Assembly: GCA_029215795.1 (NCBI GenBank) | Contig: JARDYH010000003.1 | Span: forward strand, 106,359,882 to 106,423,881 | Reading direction: 5' to 3' | Length of the DNA stretch: 64,000 nucleotides | From: Anniella stebbinsi | Lineage: Eukaryota; Chordata; Lepidosauria; Squamata; Anniellidae | Shown here: piece by piece, positions 33,559 through 45,077 of the stretch | Position numbering within the stretch: the stretch's first letter is position 1 | Layout: the number at the start of each line of letters is the position of its first letter | Program-made: the position numbers and the translations under genes | The notes under the pieces: model-generated | The model's input: the letters and a program-made list of their open reading frames with translations, nothing else | The model's database searches: none | What the model was told of the DNA's origin: nothing

Positions 33559-36500
33559 TTAATCACTGAATCCACTTGCAAATATATCCTTCCCTTTTCT
33601 CTCTTTTAAAAAGTCTATCAGAGGTTTCCATTCCTCAGTAAACCCAATTGTTGTTTTATCTTTTATTATCGCTGTAAGTTTTGCCATTTCTGCCAATTCT
33701 GTAACTTTCAACAGCCATTCCTCCTCTGTTGGTACTTTCTCATTCTTCCAATTCTGGGCGTATATTAATCTTGCTGCCGTTGTCATATATAAGAATAAAG
33801 TTCCATAACCTTGTGTCAATTGTTCATCTATTATCCCCAACAAAAAGTATTCTGGACGTAATTGTATTTTGGTCTTCAATACGTTTTGCATCACCTTATG
33901 CATTTGTGCCCAATAGGATTTTGCTTTTTTACATGTCCACCATAAGTGATAAAAAGTTCCTTCCTGCTCTTCACATTTCCAGCATCTTCCCGATGTCCCT
34001 TTATACATTTTTGCCAATTTTGACGGAGATATATACCATCTATACATCATTTTATTAAAAAATTCTTTCAATCTGGTACATAATGTAAATTTCAAACCTC
34101 TCAACCACATATTCTCCCACTGATCCATAGTAATATTATATCCAAAATTTTGAGCCCATTTTATCATACAATCTTTTATCTGTTCATCTTCAGTCTCATA
34201 CTTTAACAAAAGCTTGTATGTCTTTGAAATAACATGATCAGCATTTGTACATAAAACTTTCTCAAATTCAGATTTTGTACATTCAAAACTCCAAGTTTTT
34301 TTTATCTATCTTGAACCTTTCCATCATTTGTAAATATGAGAACCACTGACACGCATTTCCTTTACTCAATAACTCCTCTCTTGATTTCATTTTGACATCT
34401 CCTTCTGTTATTTCTAAAATCTCACTATACTTCAACCATTTAGTCATGCTTGCCAATTCTCTTCTGTAAAGAGCCTCCTGTGAGGAAATCCATAGTGGTG
34501 TTTTCTGACACAGTCTGGGTTTATGTTTGATTTGATCCATATTCTCAAAATCGCTCATCTCACATAATGATTTTTAAATTCCACGTTCACTTTAGCTTTA
34601 TCATACCACAGATACCCATGCCAACCAAATCTTAGATCATGCCCCTCTAATTCCAGTAATCTTCTGTTTTTTAACAACATCTACTCCTTCATCCACATCA
34701 AGCAACAGGCAGAGAAATACATCCTCAAATCCAGCAAACCCAAACCTCCTCTCTCTCTAGCATCTTGTAATATTTTAAATTTCACCCTTGGTTTTTTGGA
34801 TTGCCAAATAAATTTAGAAATCTCTCTCTGCCACTGCTTGAATGGTAGCTCTGAACTTACTATAGGTATTGTCTGAAATAGATACAACATTCTTGGCAAA
34901 ATATTCATCTTAATTATTGCAATTCTCCCCATCAAAGACATCTGAAGTTTGTCCCATCTTATCAAATCTTGTTTAACTTCATTCCAAATCTTAACATAAT
35001 TATTATGGAACAACATACAGTTCATATTTGTCAAGTTTATGCCCAAATATTTCACTTTTTTTCTACATTAAAACCTGTTTTCTCTACCATCTTTATTTGA
35101 TCTTGCTTACTCATATTTTTTGTAAGTATCTTAGTCTTTTGTTAACTTTGAAACCTGCTAATACACCAAATTCATTCAACTTATTCATTAAAGTTTCAAT
35201 TCCACTCAATGGGTCCTCTAAAGTAAACACAAGATCATCTGCAAAAGCTCTTAACTTGTAGGATTCTTTTCTAATTTTTATTCCTCCAATTTTTTCTTCT
35301 TGTCTTACTGCTCTGTTCAGTAGTTCTAACACCAAAATAAACAACAAAGATGATAGTGGACATCCCTGTCTAGTCCCTCTTGCAATCTTGCACGGTTTCG
35401 ACAAATCTCCATTAATAATGATCTGTGCACTCTGTTCAGTATAAATTGACTTCACCCATGTTGTGAAATTAGACCCAAAGTCCATTACTTTCAAAACTTT
35501 AAACAAAAAGTCCCAATTAAAATTATCAAAAGCCTTCTCCGCATCCAAAAAAATCAAAGCCGCTTGTTTTTCTGGATGTTTATCCAAGTATTCTACAATA
35601 TTCAATACAATTCTAATGTTATCTTTTATCTGTCTTTTCGGCAAAAATCCACATTGATCTTCATGAATAAATTCCCACAACACACACTTCAACCTTTCTG
35701 CCACTATCAATGTAAACAACTTGTAATCGTTATTCAAGCAGCGGCCAGATTGATAACCGGAACCAGTAGGTTCGAACAAATAAGACCTACTCTGGCCCGC
35801 TTGCATTGGCTGCCTGTATGTTTCTGAGCCCGATTCAAGGTGCTGTTTTTAACCTATAAAGCCTTACATGGCTTGGGACCACAATACCTGATGGAACGCC
35901 TTTCCCGACATGAACCTACCCGAACACTATGTTCAACATCTAAGGCCCTCCTCCAAGTGCCTCCTCCGAGGGAAGCTTGGAGGTCAGCAACAAGAGAGAG
36001 GGCCTTCTCTGTGGTGGCCCCCCAATTGTGGAATGATCTCCCCGACAAGGCCCGCCTGGCGCCAACATTGTTATCTTTTCAGCGCCAGGTCAAGACTTTC
36101 CTCTTCTCTCAGGCATTTGGCAATATCTGAGGAGCCTGGTTTTGTTTTGTTTTGTTAGCTTTTTTTGAAGTGTTGTAGTGTTTTTTAAATGTACAGATTG
36201 TGTGTATGTTGTATGTTTTTGCTGTTTTAATTTTTGTATATTGTTTTAATTGTTTTTAATCCTATGTAAACCGCCCAGAGAGCTTCGGCTATGGGGCGGT
36301 ATACAAATGTAATAAATAAATAAATAAACAATGATATTGGTCTATAATTTTTAGTCAAAGTTAAGTCCTGACCTTCTTTGGGTATCAACGTTATATATGC
36401 TGATTTCCATGTTTCTGGTATCTTCCCCTCTTTCAAAATCGAGTTCATCATACTTTGCAAAGGTAGTAATAGTTCCTTCTCAAAATTTTTGTAATATGTA

Positions 36501-37910
36501 CCTGGTAGACCATCCGGTCCTGGTGTTTTCCCCAATTTTATTATTTTTATAGCTGCAACCATTTCAGCCATAGTGATCTCTCTATTTAACATTTGTTTAT
36601 AATCCAAAGAAATTTTAGGCAAGTTCTGTTTTTGTAAATATGTATCTATTCTGTCCAGTGGCGTCTCATGTTTCTTATATAAAGTTGAGTAATACTGCCA
36701 GAATATTCTTTGTATCTTCGCATCATCCATTATTTCTGTATCACCATCCTGAATTTTCACTATTGTATTTTTTTCTTTTTCTTTCCTCAGTTTGTAAGCT
36801 AACCACTTTCCAGGTTTATTTGCACCTTCTGTTTTATAAAATTTAACTTCCGTTCCATTTCTCTAATCGTCAACATGGACAGTTGCTGTTGCAATAACTT
36901 GATCTGGTGACTAATCCCCGCCTTTCTTGGTGTGCTCTTTAACTCCTCTTCCTTCTTTTTAATCTCATCAGTAATAACTTTCATTTTTTCCTGTCTTTCC
37001 CTCTTGATTTGACTATTCTTCTGAATAAAATATCCTCTTATAAAAGCTTTGCTTGTATCCCAGACCGTACTTTGGTTAACCCCATTTATTCAAATTCAAC
37101 TCAAAAAAATCCTTGATTTTTTTTCAGCCTTCTTCCACCACTGCTTTATTTTGTAGTAAAGATTCATTTAATCTCCATCTGAACATACTTATTTTTCTTT
37201 TGAGAACCATCTGTACTGAGTTATGATCTGAAAAAGATTTTGGCAAAATCTCTATACTCTTTACTTTTGTAAGTGTTGTCTTAGACATCAAAATCATATC
37301 TATTCTTGAAAAGGATTTATGTCTATCCGAAAAAAAGGTATATTCCTTAGAGTCACCATTTCTATGTCTCCATACATCAACCAAACCCAAACTGTCCACC
37401 AGATCAAAAAACATTTGAAAGCTTTCCCTGTTGACCTTTAATATCTTTGTCCGAATGTTTATCCATTTGTGGTGATATCACTCCATTCCAATCACCCAAG
37501 ATACACCAACTATCACTTGAAATGTCCCCCAGTCTATGTAACAATCGTTCATAAAATTCTGCTTTTTGTTCATTGGGAGCATACACCCCCAATACCATAA
37601 TTTCCACTCCATCTACAATTATTTTTACACCCACAAAACGTCCTTGTTCATCAGATACAATTAATTCTGGTTTTAAATGGGGTTTAATGTACAAGACCAC
37701 CCTTGATTTTTTCTTTGTGCTTGTGGAAATAAATTCTTCGCCCAAACCTATATTATACAGATATTTTGTGTAATATATATATATATATATATATTTCTAA
37801 TATGTTTCTTGTAAGCAGATAATATCCAATTTTAATTTTTTTTGATGATAAAATATTTTTTCCTCTTTTGTGGAGAATTTAGTCCATTTATATTCCATGA
37901 TAAATATTTG
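33559..37910 (-). pseudogene. L1 ORF2 remnant with many breaks
   Basis: Pieces in order on the minus strand. The endonuclease start (words for WTKFSTKEEKIF..., LDIICLQETH) is at about 37.80-37.91 kb. Next is an endonuclease body with LGVYAPNEQKAEF, LGDWNGVI, SRIDMILMSK and SDHNSV (37124-37745), then a linker (36799-36984). The RT N-terminus has GKTPGPDGLPGTYYK and ITLIPKEGQ (36.3-36.76 kb). The RT core follows with EDQCGFLPKRQ, LDAEKAFDNFNW, RGTRQGCPLSS and FADDLVFTLE (35111-35737), then KYLGINLTN (34681-35055). The C-terminus has CWKCEEQEGTFYHLWWTC (33559-34209). Several frameshifts separate the pieces. It cannot encode a functional protein. Confidence 0.9.
35738..36328 (+). mobile_element. 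LINE family B insertion inside L1 copy 2
   Basis: Starts abruptly in the RT C-terminal block (QAAARLITGTSRFEQIRPTL, HWLPVCF, then an in-frame stop) and continues [72 protein letters not shown]. It then gives the complete 3' UTR, terminal stem and (AAATA)n tail. It interrupts the L1 RT exactly after its RPISL motif: L1 codons resume directly on the other side with no target duplication visible. It is the best-preserved family B 3' end here. Confidence 0.88.
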
Positions 37911-37960
37911 TAATCCATTTTTGAGATATTATTATGTATCAAACTAATTCTTTAATTCCA

Positions 37961-39030
37961 CCAGTATTACTTATCTGAAATTCCTCCCTTCTCTCTTTGG
38001 TCCCTTTCAAAATATGCATGCTTTTGTGATCTTTGTGACTTTTGAACTGGCCTAAGAAAATCCTTTGCTCTTTGCTCAATATTTCTGGGACCACACTATG
38101 TTTCCTAACTTGGTGGCTCGTTGTTGGGTTAAACTTTAAGTTACACTTATGGAGAGACAGTCATCCTATATGACCAAAAGCTCAATGCATCATAAGTACA
38201 GCCACCATTTCTTAATACAGAACTTACTCACCACCTTCCTGTCAGAATGCTGGCAAGCAAACCAAAGCATAAACAAAAATGACATCCTTTGGGTTAAACT
38301 AGGTATTATCTCACTTCTGATTCCAGAGGCTGGCTGAGGCATAACACTTACAAAACAACTGGTGGGACAAGGGGCATTTGCAGGGGAGAATAATTAGGTG
38401 AGGGAAATATTTTTTTAAACTCTTCCGCCACCTCTCTCCTGCCCTAAGATTCTCCCTTGCAAATGCTCCCTGTTCTTGCATTATTACAAGAGAACCACAG
38501 TGTTAGAAACGCTTGTGTTTTCCTTAGAACTTCTAATTTGGCATATAGAAAAAAAATTAATGGATATAAAGGAAGCAGATGAAAGCATACTTAATCCTTT
38601 TTTGCACTTTCATACCACAGAAGAATAGGATAATCAAATTAGACCCTACCTTATTATAACAGAGCTACTTAAAATCATCTCTCCCTCAACTTGGATAAAG
38701 TTAGAAAAATGGGTAGTGATTCAGCCCAGAAACCTAATATTTTATGATACATTTGTATCATATATATATAAAAAATGTCTACAACTCAAAGCTTATTTTC
38801 TTATGGTTACTTATGTAGACAGGATTTTTGTGGTCCCTTCTGTGAAGAAATGGGATTTCTAATAAGCCACAGGAAATATATTTCTCAATATTCATTATTA
38901 TTATTTTAGGCAGCACTGTGCAGTGTAGTATAGGTCACATTTGAGTTATTTTTTAAAAGAGAGCTTTCTAATCACAAGGTTTGAAAACTCTGGAATTTCT
39001 GGGGTGAATGATTGTGTATATATATATTAG
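37961..39030. other. No recognisable feature
   Basis: AT-rich unique DNA. A frame at 38149-38337 has no domain. (TA)n at about 38761-38770 and 39017-39026. Confidence 0.35.
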
Positions 39031-39160
39031 GATCTTAGAATAGTAGAGTTGGAAGGGGCCTTAAAACATCCCTGACAGATGGTTATCCAGCTGCCTCTTG
39101 AATGCCTCTAATGTGGGAGAGCCCACCACTTCCCTAGATCATTGTGCCACTCCATGATGA
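39031..39160 (-). mobile_element. CR1 LINE 3'-end fragment
   Basis: gatcttagaatagtagagtt ggaaggggcc, then catccctgacagatggttat ccagctgcctcttgaatgcc, is the reverse complement of the CR1 3' region seen in plus orientation at 53925-54225. Non-coding remnant. Confidence 0.75.
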
Positions 39161-39675
39161 ATTTCGGGTACTGACATTTCTTGGTGCTTCAAATCCATAA
39201 TTATATCTCCTTGTCATTATATGGAAGGGACATTTATATAACCATCAACAAACCAAAGAATTAAAGACTTCTATAAATATCAACATGCAAATTCACTCTA
39301 AGTGTGACTTTTCAATAACTGCTCTGCTTGATTTGGTGGCTTCTTTTCAAGGCGTTAATGCAATAGGAGGATTCTTAACCAAGTCACTAATCTTATTTTC
39401 TCTTAGTAAACTAGGCTCTTAAGCATCAGTGAAAGGGATGTGAAAATAGTACGGCTCAGACATCTGTCGGTGACTCCAGCTTCTTCTGTTCCTTTAAGGG
39501 GAACTATAGGAAATAAAGAGATGGCAGAATCTGCTGGTCGTTTGCTTCAGAGGTGAAATAAAATAAGAGAGTGTGATGATTACAGATGTTTCCAGTGGAC
39601 AAAATCACGTAAGTAGCAATAATGCAGCACTTGCCACATTTTCAAATAATAATAAAAAAGCAATGACAAAGTCGG

Positions 39676-39850
39676 GGAAGGGCCATAGCTCAACGGTAAA
39701 GCACATGCCTGGCATGCAAAAGAACCCAGGTTCTCTTCTGAGCATCTCTAGGTAAAAGGAATCTTTCAGGAAGAAGGACTGGGAAAGGCCCCTCCATGAA
39801 CTCTGGGAGAGCCTCTGCCTAGTCAAAGAAGACAATAGCAGTACAGGCTG
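39676..39850 (+). mobile_element. tRNA-derived SINE (Ala-like head)
   Basis: gggccatagctcaacggtaa agcacatgcctggcatgcaa resembles tRNA-Ala. The A box is TAGCTCAACGG (39686-39696), and the B-box position reads GGTTCTCTTC. It is followed by an unrelated body (gagcatctctaggtaaaagg, gggagagcctctgcctagt). Anticodon stem pairing is poor, so this is a SINE and not a functional tRNA gene. Confidence 0.7.
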
Positions 39851-41155
39851 GTGTCTCAAATTTCAGTGGGTCTCTGATTCCATTCCGGGATTCAGTCAGA
39901 ACCAGCCAGAACTCCAAAGAAGCTATTCAAGGCACTGAACCCATTTTGGGGATAGGGTTCAGCACCTTGGATAGCTCCTTTAGAGGTCTGATCAGTTCTG
40001 ACTAAAACTCGGAATGGAATCACAGCCCCACCAAATTTGGAGTCACCAGCCACCATTGGGCACTAGACAGACCAATGCCACGATAAGGTGGCTTTGTATA
40101 TTTACCTATATTTAAAATATAACTGTACTTTAAATTGATTACACATTTTAATTTACCACTTGAAGCACCCCTGAAACATTCCATATATTTTGCAGAGTTC
40201 AGTACCGGGGAGTATTTTCTTATTGTTCTCAGTGATAGAAACTTCACCTTTTAAAGAATTCAGATGAGTATACAGTTGCTCCACCCATTGTAGAATTAAT
40301 GTACTTTATTCTAAACCTAGTTTCTTGAGTGAAAAGCCACAAAGGTCACATACCAAGGAAATAGTAACTATTTGCCAAGGAGCAGAACTCAATCCGTGGC
40401 AAGAAAATAAAACGTATTATTTAAGGATAGTAGGAATAAGATGGAAAATGTCAGTTTGTTTTTGCATAAATGAATTTGGTACATTTATTAAAACTATAAA
40501 ATCATAGCATAGCTTTAAACTGAAAACCGAAGCCTTTTCATACATCTTGCAGAGGGAAACCCAGGTTTGCCTGGAAAGTACACCCAACGTAAGCTATATC
40601 CAGTCTTGGAGCCTTAATTAATGTATGTGTTTGATACATATCTTTGTAAACATAACCGTGTCTACTCTTGCTCACACTTTACATTTTTATGTGCATGTAT
40701 ACTAGTTAAGCAAAAGGAGAAGGTTCCACAGAGCAAAGCGAAAACAGACAAATGCAAACAGCAACAGGAACCTAAAAAGGTGTTTGTGAAAGTGACTATA
40801 TTTGAGTCCAAGCAGATATAAGTACCTCAAAAGGATTAAAAATATATCAATGGAATTAGGAATATGGAATTCCTTTAGAGAAGAACTGAGACCGGAATGG
40901 TTTCTTGCAGTAACCTTCAAAACGAATGTTTGGACTTGCTCCTGTGAACTAAGCATTCTTTTTATAGAAAGTTGCTATAAGTAATGGTTCCTAGTGGGAG
41001 TTTTTTTTGCAGTTGTTTGTTACATCTTTCTACACCAGTTAAGACATGATGCGTACATGGAAAAAGTGTAGTAGTATCTGAGAGCCCTAAGTCATTGTCA
41101 TTTAAAATTAAACTATTCTGTGCAAGTCCTGAGATCTGTCTTTTATTTAAGCCGG
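39851..41155. other. No recognisable feature
   Basis: Unique AT-rich DNA. Words cattccgggattcagtcagaa (about 39880) and attttggggatagggttcag (about 39940) resemble an unidentified repeat near 7900-8040 (ccggagcagattcaccatcc). No gene supported. Confidence 0.3.
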
Positions 41156-41270
41156 TTGCTTAAATGGCTGTGGCTCACCAGGAATTTTTCTGGTCCTACC
41201 TGGAGATGCCAGAGATTGAATTCTGTATGCAAAGCAGGTGTTCTATCCCTGAGCCATGGCTCCACCCCAG
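41156..41270 (-). mobile_element. tRNA-derived SINE, reverse copy
   Basis: On the minus strand: gtggagccatggctcaggga tagaacacctgctttgcata, followed by ttcaatctctggcatctcca ggtaggaccag. Same head as 39676-39850 but better kept in the B-box region (attcaatctc). The end is lost near 41156. Confidence 0.7.
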
Positions 41271-41302
41271 ACAGACAGAAAGACAGACAGACAGACAGAC
41301 AA
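41271..41302. repeat. (GACA)n microsatellite
   Basis: About seven imperfect GACA units directly beside the SINE head. Confidence 0.8.
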
Positions 41303-42466
41303 ACAAAACATAGTCTATCTATCTTAGTTTCTGACTCAAACTACTATTCTGGTTGTTTCCGTTTACCCACAGACCTAGATTACCGTGATCCTTATGCAGG
41401 AGGGAAGGGTACGGGAGAAAGGCATTCTACTTTCAGTTATTTTACAGCTATTCGGGGGTGGGGTGGGGGGTGCAACGTAGACCTGGCCAAAAGGCTTGAC
41501 CAACTTTAATCCATCTTTCTACCCCCCTTAACTTTCTGTCCAAACTATCCAATCTCACAGCACTTTCCCCCATCCTTGGTCCATGTCACTGGCTGCCAAT
41601 AATACTATTTAGTTCAAATTGTACTAAAAATCAATGGGGAAGTTAATTTGGAGATGCTTAGCTTGTAACATATTCTTGCATTATTGGATATTTAGCTAGA
41701 AAGCTGAGTGCTTTGATCCAGATAAATGGATAAAAGTGGCATTTTGAGTATCAAGATATGCTTTACTTCTTCTCAAATAAGAACAAGCAATTGCACCTAG
41801 ATCATGTGTTAGTTATGCTGTTCTTGAAGCATCACAAATATTTTGTTTTCTAGAGTGAAGACACTGCTAACATTATCCATTATCGTGCCCTACAAAGAAC
41901 ATTATGCCATCATGGGACAGTACTGTTGTAACTTGCATCTACATTCTACTCAGCACTTTCCTGCTCTTCTTTGCGGTCTTTGTCTGCCTGTTTGTTCTTA
42001 TATATGCATCCAACCTTCTCTTTGGAAGCAAGAATGCTGGCTGAGGAACCACTAAATACAAATGCAAGCCAAAATTTAAATAACATTATCCTCACAGTTA
42101 TAGGCTTTTCTGCAGAGCATGTAAATGTTCCTCAGAATCTTATATAACATCATTGCGTAACTCTGAGAGTCTGTCTATGGCCTGGTCGACACATATGCAG
42201 CAGAATGAGAGAGTAAAGTTGACTGTTCTACTTCAAACTGAAGGTAGAAAATGACATTTTGGAGAGGTACCATCTGAAAGCTGAGAGTGGCAGGAAGATA
42301 TTGGGCTCTGTTTAGGGAAAGCATTTTGTAGCTCTCTTGTCTAGTTTACCACAATGGTTTTTATACTTGGAGGAAGCAATTTTTAGATTCAGCAGGGGAC
42401 ATGAGAATAGCAAAGATCTCAAAAGAGCTCTGGCATGTGAGTTTGTCTCTGGATCGTTGCTCATGG
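41303..42466. other. No recognisable feature
   Basis: Unique DNA with no domain-bearing frame and no clear repeat ends. Confidence 0.35.
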
Positions 42467-44053
42467 CACATGCCTAGGGTGACCATATTATGAAAACCAA
42501 AAAGGAGGACAACATGGTCGGCCCCCAAGGGGGCATCCTCACCAACATGTCCGCCCCCAGGGGGCGTTTCCAGCACCAAGGGGGTGTGCCCACCTGAACA
42601 TAACCTTGGTTACATGTCTGATTTTACAGCACACAGTTAAGACAAATCTGTTCTACATAACATCTTAATGTTAAAATCACTGAAATAACAAGTGAGACAT
42701 CCAATGTATCTGAAATGAACTTCACTCGCTCCTACTTTTGTAGCTTTTGCTGTACTTTGTTGCTATACTCTGTGTGATACATTCTCCCCTTCCCTCAAAT
42801 ATCTTTTCTGATTGTATCCTCACTCTGCTGCAAACTGCTGCTTAACTGGGCTTGCTGCCGGCTGGCTGGCTCTTTTATTTTTAAAGTTCTTTTTAAAAAA
42901 AAAACACTTGTGTTTGATTGTCACAAGTTTTTCTACTCTAACATTAGGGTGGGTGTTGTAGGCGCCAGACACTATTTCGCCCATTCACACTTCTCACTTA
43001 TATACATTAGCTTCTCAAGGCTTTTGCGTTGGCACCACTTTTCATATCCAGACTTTGAACTCCTGTCTACTTCCTGCACAAATACGCGACTCTGAGACCC
43101 TCTTTCTAATGCCCTGTGTTGCATGCCAGCACTGTGGGGCTAAGTTTCAACAGATATCTCTGGGTTGTCTGTGCAGCCTCTGTTGTCTCTTTCTCTAAGT
43201 CAATGCAGCCAAACCAAAGCCTCCAGCCTCAAACAACCAATCTCCTCCCTCTTCCAAAGTTTCCCAACAGTCCAGCCAGGCTGCGCACTTGTCCCCTGAG
43301 GCCAGGGGGAAGGGTGCCAGCTTATTGCTTGGTCACGTCTGGTGACTCTTACTTTAAAAACCACCTCTGCTGCCAGCCGCCTCTGCCTGCACCAACACTG
43401 GACTCTGAGACACTCTTAAAAGGCTCTGTGTGGCACGCCAGCCTCTCACGGCTCAGCTACAGCCATCTCTGAGTTGTGTCTTCAGTCTAACTCTGTCTCT
43501 AAAAGATATGCCAGCCAGCCAAAGCCACAAATCTATTTTTCTCTGACACGCACTTCAAATGTTCTGCAAATGTGAGCCTAGCTCACAAGAGAACAAAGTG
43601 AAGTGGAAGGGAAGGGGTAGCGAAGCAAAGCAATGACATGCCAGGTTCCAACATCCACAGCAACAGGGTATCTGCAAAGATGAGAGTCTCTCTCTTGACT
43701 GGCACCTCACTGTTGGTCATGAGAGTTTTTCTCTAGACTCTTCATCACCCATGATGTGGAACTCTGAGAAAAAGGCCTCTGGCCCATTCTGTTTCGCCCA
43801 CCAAATCTGCAACAGGAAAGGTGCTGTGCTCGGCCAGCACTTCTTAGCTAAAAACTTGAGATCCCCTTGATGCCAAGGGCTGAAACTACTTAAGGTGCAA
43901 GACTCCAAAGAGGAGGTTTGACAACCTGAGTTTGAAGGGTATGGCTCCAGTGTTTGTTTGTTTTTAATTAATTTTAAAACCTCAAACTTTAAAAACGTCC
44001 TAAAAATCAACGGATGAACAGAGCTGCTTGAAACTTGGCATGGCTAAAGCACT

Positions 44054-44061
44054 ACTTAAGA
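44054..44061. repeat. Left 8-bp target duplication of the inner hAT
   Basis: ACTTAAGA, repeated at 45070-45077. Confidence 0.85.
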
Positions 44062-45069
44062 CAGTGATGGGCAACCTTTTGAGTTTGGTGTGTCAAACTT
44101 CGCCAAAAAACTGAGCATAACTTGGGTGGTGTGTCACTTTGAGGAAAAAACATTATTTCGCGATATTTATAGTTTAAATAACATAAATGTATAATTGTTA
44201 TTTAATTTGCGACTAGAGTCTTAGTCGTTAGACTTTAACTCCAAGATTCTAGTCGCAAATGTTTCATCCTCAGGAGCAGCAAATGTTTCATCCTCGGCTA
44301 CTGCACTTGGCCGTGCAGGAGCCGAGGATGAAACATCCTTCTCTAGGGTGACCAGATTTTAAAAATAAAAATCCCGGTCCGCCCTCCCCCCCAAAACAAC
44401 CCCCCCACCAAGCCACCCCCCCCCCAAAAACCCAGCCTGGACCTACCGCCGGGTTCTTCCTCCGCCGCCCACGCGGGGTCCTCCGTCGCCACCCGCGGGG
44501 AAGAGGCAGGGGAGGGACGGATCCAATCGGCCCTCCCCTGCCTCTTCCGCGTGGCCGCTGGCCTTACGAGCCCAGCAGCGCCGGTAGACCCGGCGGCAGT
44601 GGCGGCGAAGGAGCCCGGGAAGCGGCTGCCCCCCCCCGCGCCGCCCGCCCCGCGGCGCGCTCCTTACTTGGGCGTCCGCTTCCCTCTGATGCTAGATTCT
44701 ACTGAGAAACAGGCTGCGCGGCCTGTCTCTCAGTCTCAGTATCGCGTCGGGTGATGACGTCACCTGGCGCGATACTGAGACTGAGAGACAGGCCGCGCAG
44801 CCTGTTTCTCAGTAGAATCTAGCACCGGAGGGAAGCGGACGCCCAGGTAAGGAGCGCGGGGCGGGCGGCGCGGGTGGGGTGGGGGCGGCCGCTTCCCGGG
44901 CTCCTCCGCCGCCACTGCCGCCGGCCCGGGTCTACCAGCGCCGCTCCTAGCTTGCTGCCACCCGGGCCATCTGGTCACCCTATCATGCGGCCGCCTCAGC
45001 GGCCGCGTGTCATCAGAAATGGCTACACGTGTCAGTGCTGACACGCGTGTCATAGGTTCGCCATCACTG
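44062..45069. mobile_element. Inner hAT element, non-autonomous, 1008 bp
   Basis: Ends cagtgatgggcaacctttt and (reverse complement of the right end) cagtgatggcgaacctatga are inverted repeats of hAT type. ACTTAAGA is duplicated exactly at both edges. The related unit at 45142-45272 of the outer element lacks the insertion and shows the unoccupied site (acctaaggg). No transposase frame. More than half of its length is a later palindrome at 44344-44982. Confidence 0.88.
44344..44982. mobile_element. GC-rich palindromic MITE inside the inner hAT
   Basis: Starts tagggtgaccagattttaaa and ends atctggtcacccta. Two arms of roughly 190 bp (about 44563-44751 and 44764-44951) are near-perfect inverse complements, including gattctactgagaaacaggc and cctgtctctcagtctcagta. 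The centre, about 44752-44763, is TGATGACGTCAC, a CRE-like palindrome. The arms are very rich in CpG (gccgcc, gcgcggcc). Non-coding; expected to form a long hairpin. Confidence 0.8.
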
Positions 45070-45077
45070 ACTTAAGA
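45070..45077. repeat. Right 8-bp target duplication of the inner hAT
   Basis: ACTTAAGA, identical to 44054-44061. Confidence 0.85.

Larger units (their letters stand above)
33390..37960 (-). mobile_element. L1 LINE copy 2, 5'-truncated and interrupted
   Basis: An A-rich 3' tail (reverse complement of tttttttaaatttaaaactttt) lies at about 33390-33415 on the minus-strand 3' side. ORF2 then extends to about 37910. ORF1 and 5' UTR are not seen. A LINE family B insertion splits it at 35738-36328, and a (TA)n expansion sits in the endonuclease part at about 37771-37793. It belongs to a different L1 lineage from copy 1 (motif A LDAEKAFD and motif C FADDLVFT, against DIFKAFD and FADDTLLT). Flanking duplications were not found. 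Confidence 0.88.

Noticed and set aside
39676..39750. Possible functional tRNA-Ala gene
   Set aside because: A and B box-like words are present, but stem pairing is poor, there is no clean T-run terminator at the right distance, and a SINE body follows. A second, reverse copy at 41156-41270 has the same head.
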